DNA from: Pyrocephalus nanus
Lineage: Eukaryota > Chordata > Aves > Passeriformes > Tyrannidae
Reading direction: 5' to 3'
Assembly (NCBI GenBank): GCA_038380795.1
Contig: CM076262.1
Location: 70,948,629-71,012,628, forward strand
DNA: 64,000 nt
Shown: positions 60,451 to 64,000 of the stretch, piece by piece
Position numbering within the stretch: the first letter of the stretch is position 1
Layout of the letters: the number at the start of each line of letters is the position of its first letter
Notes under the pieces: generated by a model
The model's database searches: none
Told to the model about the DNA's origin: nothing
Seen by the model: the letters and a program-made list of their open reading frames with translations, nothing else
Made by a program: the position numbers and the translations under genes

Positions 60451-62572
60451 ATTGGTAAGAGGGATCTGGCTGGAAATTTGCTTCCTATCCCCATCAGTCA
60501 ACAGGCTCCTGCCATACAAGAAAGGCCCACAGGGGTTCAGCTGTTCCTTTGCTTTCTGAAGAGAGCTTTAGGCCTGGCTTTAAACAACAAACAGGGGTGA
60601 ACAGACTGTTTTTAGCACCTCGGAAACTGCCCGAGGGTGAAGGAGTTGCCCTGCACACCCTGACCCCATCCAGCCTCCGGGCACCTTCTCTGAGCCTCCT
60701 TCATCACCTCCAGGCAGGAGGGGCTGAATTAACGGGGCTGAATTAACTCTGCTTAGGAGAAGGGTCCACTTCTGGTCACGGGGAAATGGGATTTTTTTTC
60801 CTTCTTTCCAGCAGAGCAGACAGGAACCACCTAATGAAAGGACAGAGCGCCAGCACCAGCATCTGTGCGTGTGGAGGACTGAGCAGAGAGCTTTGAGCCA
60901 AATTCGGGGCTGGTGCCAGGGGAAGGCAACTGTCCCAAAGTGTCACATCAGCTCAGAGCGAGGCTAAACAGAGTGCACTGAGTGAAACAAAAACCATTTT
61001 GACCACAGGAAGGGCAGAGGGGAGAAAACTCGCCAGCAACGAGGACTTGGCAAAAAGATTTCAGTGCTTTTGCCATGAAGGGCAGCTGGGAGTGGGATCA
61101 GCTGGTAGGGTTTCTAAAATACCTGTGGAAGTGTGTTTGTAATCACAGCTGGAGAGAGAGGCAGTTTTAAAGAGGTTTTAAAGGTTTGCAGGTCTCCCCG
61201 TGAATTTAACAGGAGGTGTAAAGCCCAAAGTCCTGCTTTCCGGGCAGCTCTAGCACCTCCTCCTGTCTCTCCTCCTGCAGAGCACAGAATTAAAACCCAA
61301 ACCTTCCTACAGCAGAGCACCTTTATTCCAACCAACCCAGTGACCTTTTCCTTATTAAATAACTAATAACTTTGAAAAGCCCAACATTTAATACTGTTTT
61401 GAATTTTATCAAATGATGATCTTTCATTTAAAAGAAAAAGGACACTGAATTTAATCCCTTTTCTTCATTTTCAAAGAAGTTGAAATGGAAAAAAAAAATA
61501 TGGCACCTGAGAAAATGAAATCATGGAAGTGAATTCTTTCTTCTCAGGTTTTATCTCTTCCCAGGAGAAAAACAAAACAAAACAAAACCAAACCCAACCA
61601 ACAACTAAGATGGAATAGTGAGGGCTTGTCTGAGCAGGAAAGTTTTATCTGCAAGATATGGAGCTGTAACTCTCTAAGTGCCTGAGTCCTTTCACTCCAA
61701 CCTCTTCCAGCTCAGTTTAATCAGTCTAAAATGTCCTAAGCTAAGCTTTAAAAAGGAAAACCATAATTTGGGAAAAAAAAAAATGCTTGTAGCAAAACAA
61801 GAGTGTTCACATGGGTAGTTAAACCCAAATTTACCCCTGGTATAAATTCATCTCTGGGCTTTCATGTTTAAACTTTCCCACGTTGGTAACGTCTCTCTCA
61901 GAGGAAACATAAGGGGTTGGGAGGGAAGTGAGGTGGGAAGTGAAAATACTTTCCCAGTGCAGAGCAGAATGAGAACTGGAAGCAAGAAAAGACAAGGTTT
62001 AAGAAGCAGCTTTCCCTCAGATCTTGTTTCTTTGTCCATTCTACTCTTTCCCCCATTTGTTTTAAAATAAGAGGAAAAAAAAACCCTAAAAACTTGAGGC
62101 AGCAACTCAAAGATAAAACATCAGCAGGATTAAAATGATTAAATTGGGGGTGGGTGAGAGTGTATTATTATTTTGAGAAGGCAAGAAAAGAAACCCAACT
62201 CTTTTTCTGAACTTATCCCAGACACCAAAACTTTGACTTTCTCACTAATTTGCATTTGTCAGCACAGGAGTGACGTGGTTGTGACCCACAGGGACATACA
62301 GGCTCCCTTCTTCCACCACATTCATTTATGCCTTTCCCAACACCCAGTTTTTCCAAGTTTCTGCCTTCCAGAAACAGGCAAGGTGTTTATTGCAACACTC
62401 CAAACAAAAACATCTCCCACACTTTGCACAAGACTCAGCTGCACCAACAGCCAATTTACAGGCGTATCTGCACAGGTTTCCAGGCAACTCCAGCACAGGA
62501 GGCTTTTCCTGGAATGTACTGGAAGTCAAAGGTGGAAAACTCGTTATGCTGAACAATTCAGCAGAAAATGTG

Positions 62573-62588
62573 CCACCACCACCACCAC
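62573..62588. repeat. (CCA)5 microsatellite
   Basis: Five CCA units plus one base. It gives rise to histidine- or proline-rich stretches in overlapping spurious ORFs. Confidence 0.85.
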
Positions 62589-63136
62589 ATCTCCTGTTGG
62601 GTCAACACAAACTGCCCTGAAACTGCCTGGTACGTCCTCAAGGTGTGGACCCCAGGGCTGTCAGTGCTGCCAGGCCTCAGACATGCAAAAAAAAGACCAA
62701 AAAACACATCAGGCCACCTCAATGCTGTTATTAAATCACCTTCCACTCACTGAGTTTTCTGGGGACGCTGGGAAAAGCTCTGGATTTCCTCTGCAGAGGA
62801 GGAGGAGGAGGCTGGAATGTCAAAGAGACTTGAAAGGAAGCTGAAATTGCCAAGCAATTATTTGATTGCAGGTGCTGGGGGGGTTTAATAGATACAAAAA
62901 AACAACCTCACCAAGAACACATCAGCTGTGTGGTAGATGCCAAAACCATCCCGGGCTATTTGGGAGACCCCAAACCCCACCCAGCAGGATTGCTGGGCAC
63001 TGACAGACAAGTATTGGATATTTGCTCCCATTTCCTCTAAGGAGTTGACAAAAGAGTGCCTTAGGCAGGGGCATCAAAGGGAAACAAGACAGTCACAGTT
63101 TCCATGTTACAAAATCACCCAAAAAGAAAACAGAAG

Positions 63137-63317
63137 ATAGTGCATCCTCCAGTTGTGTTCTTTGGTGCTGCAGATAAAGATTTAGGGGTGGGTTTCATAG
63201 TGCATCCTCCAGTTGTGTTCTTTGGTGCTGCAGATAAAGATTTAGGGGTGGGTTTCATAGTGCATCCTCCAGTTGTGTTCTTTGGTGCTGCAGATAAAGA
63301 TTTAGGGGTGGGTTTCA
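63137..63317 (+). repeat. Minisatellite: three perfect 60 bp copies
   Basis: Units at 63137-63196, 63197-63256 and 63257-63316 are identical base for base. Each contains 'tgcatcctccagttgtgttc', 'tttggtgctgcagataaaga' and 'tttaggggtgggtttc'. The unit length is a multiple of three and free of stops in one frame on each strand, so it generates ORFs with 20-residue repeats (IVHPPVVFFGAADKDLGVGF on plus). No other coding evidence is present. Lack of divergence implies recent expansion, so copy number is probably polymorphic. Confidence 0.95.
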
Positions 63318-63650
63318 CCCCCCTCCCCGTTTCAGAACGGTATCTGTGTAAATGTAACACAGGCTTGTAGGGAAAAGAGGGTGTCTGCAGCTAGAAGTGA
63401 AGCAACCACTTATGGGTGGCCCAAAAGATGCTGTTTGAATCAGGTGAGCTCTGGATTACACTTGCCCACCTTTATCTATGTCTACCCAGGTCAGGAATTC
63501 ACATGAGAATTAAGTTGTTCCCTAATACTTTTGATATTCCTGGCTCTGTGTGGGAAATAAATGCCTTAAGCCAGAAGTCGTTGTTTCTGAATGAGCCCCA
63601 TTTGTTCCCAGTGTTTTCCTGCACTCAGACCTAGAATGGCATTTGGGGTT

Positions 63651-63863
63651 TCACAGAATCCCAGAATGGTTTGAGTTGGAAGGGACCTGAAAGACCATCC
63701 AATTCCACCCCCCTGCCATGGACAGGGACACCTCCCACTAGCCCAGGTTGCTCAGAGCCCCATCCAACCTGGCCTGGGACACTTCCAGGGATGGGGCAGC
63801 CACAGCTTCTCTGGGAAACCTGTGCCAGGGCCTCCCCACCCTCACAGGGAAGGATTTCTTCCA
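63651..63863 (-). mobile_element. CR1 LINE 3' end
   Basis: A minus-oriented CR1 from 'tcacagaatcccagaatggt' to 'tcacagggaaggatttcttc'. It looks young and is close in sequence to the copy at 55407-55612. Confidence 0.92.
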
Positions 63864-64000
63864 TACCTGGGCTCAAGAGGTAGAGATCTCCTCTTGGACT
63901 ACTGTCAGCTCCCAGCAACCATGGAATTCTGAGTGTTCCCATCATTTCAGAGCAGGCTGATGATTCATACATGGTTACACGGCAATATTTACTCAGCTCT

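Larger units (their letters stand above)
55613..63136. other. Distal upstream flank, no recognised gene
   Basis: Unique DNA with one CR1 copy (57573-57795) and A or T runs near 56609-56627, 57271-57288, 58802-58820 and 59679-59693. I see no coding exon, RNA gene or retroviral signature. ORFs such as 55591-56103 minus, 57604-58128 minus and 62173-62844 plus run through repeats or simple sequence. Confidence 0.7.

Noticed and set aside
62173..62844. 223-codon plus-strand ORF as a gene
   Set aside because: It crosses a (CCA)n microsatellite and other simple sequence. There is no recognisable domain, and many competing ORFs occur in other frames.
63104..63370. 88-codon ORF with three identical 20-residue repeats as a repeat-protein gene
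   Set aside because: The repeats are simply the 60 bp minisatellite read in frame. The opposite strand is open too, there is no promoter, exon border or family similarity, and perfect DNA identity argues for recent tandem expansion.
1..64000. CRISPR array, phage, operon, tRNA or rRNA
   Set aside because: The DNA is avian nuclear with introns and CR1 repeats. No spaced direct-repeat array, cloverleaf or rRNA wording was found.
1..64000. Endogenous retrovirus or DNA transposon
   Set aside because: I found no paired LTRs, primer-binding site, protease/polymerase motifs or transposase-like ORF. All identifiable mobile DNA is truncated CR1.

Overview
This is a vertebrate nuclear window, almost certainly avian. 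At least twelve CR1-type LINE fragments are scattered through it, with the characteristic bird CR1 3'-end wording (gaaggGACCTtaaaGATCatCCAgttcc and its complement). There are no Alu/L1-like repeats, genes are sparse, and introns are long. I cannot name the species from the sequence alone.

The one gene I can prove is the 5' part of ITPR2 (inositol 1,4,5-trisphosphate receptor type 2, an endoplasmic-reticulum calcium channel), read on the minus strand. Eight coding exons, all with GT-AG borders and compatible phases, encode residues 1 to 285 without a break: exon 1 44107-44198, exon 2 18280-18350, exon 3 12124-12239, exon 4 11269-11355, exon 5 10407-10565, exon 6 5986-6084, exon 7 5338-5421, exon 8 4583-4729. 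They cover the suppressor domain (first beta-trefoil with its helix-turn-helix arm) and the start of the IP3-binding core, up to the conserved R-T-T-x-R ligand-binding loop. The rest of the gene lies beyond base 1. Isoform 2 is chosen over isoforms 1 and 3 from the wording of exons 1, 3, 5 and 8.

Layout. 1-4582: intron 8 (partial). 4583-18350: exons 8 to 2 with their introns. 18351-44106: the 25.8 kb intron 1, with several CR1 pieces, homopolymer tracts and a few regulatory-looking unique stretches. 43.85-44.65 kb: a CpG-island promoter with GC boxes, then a 5' leader rich in A and T tracts and the initiator ATG, which a five-codon upstream ORF overlaps. 44.67-64 kb: upstream flank with CR1 copies, low-complexity runs, a perfect three-copy 60 bp minisatellite and one isolated exon-like segment near 47.2 kb on the same strand as ITPR2. 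No second protein-coding gene is demonstrable there.

I found no tRNA, rRNA, CRISPR, phage or other prokaryote-type system. Most longer open reading frames are chance ORFs in intron, CR1 or GC-rich promoter DNA. The points most worth a second look are the start-overlapping uORF and A/T-tract leader, the 47.2 kb exon-like unit, the unusual U-rich donor of exon 8, and the minisatellite.
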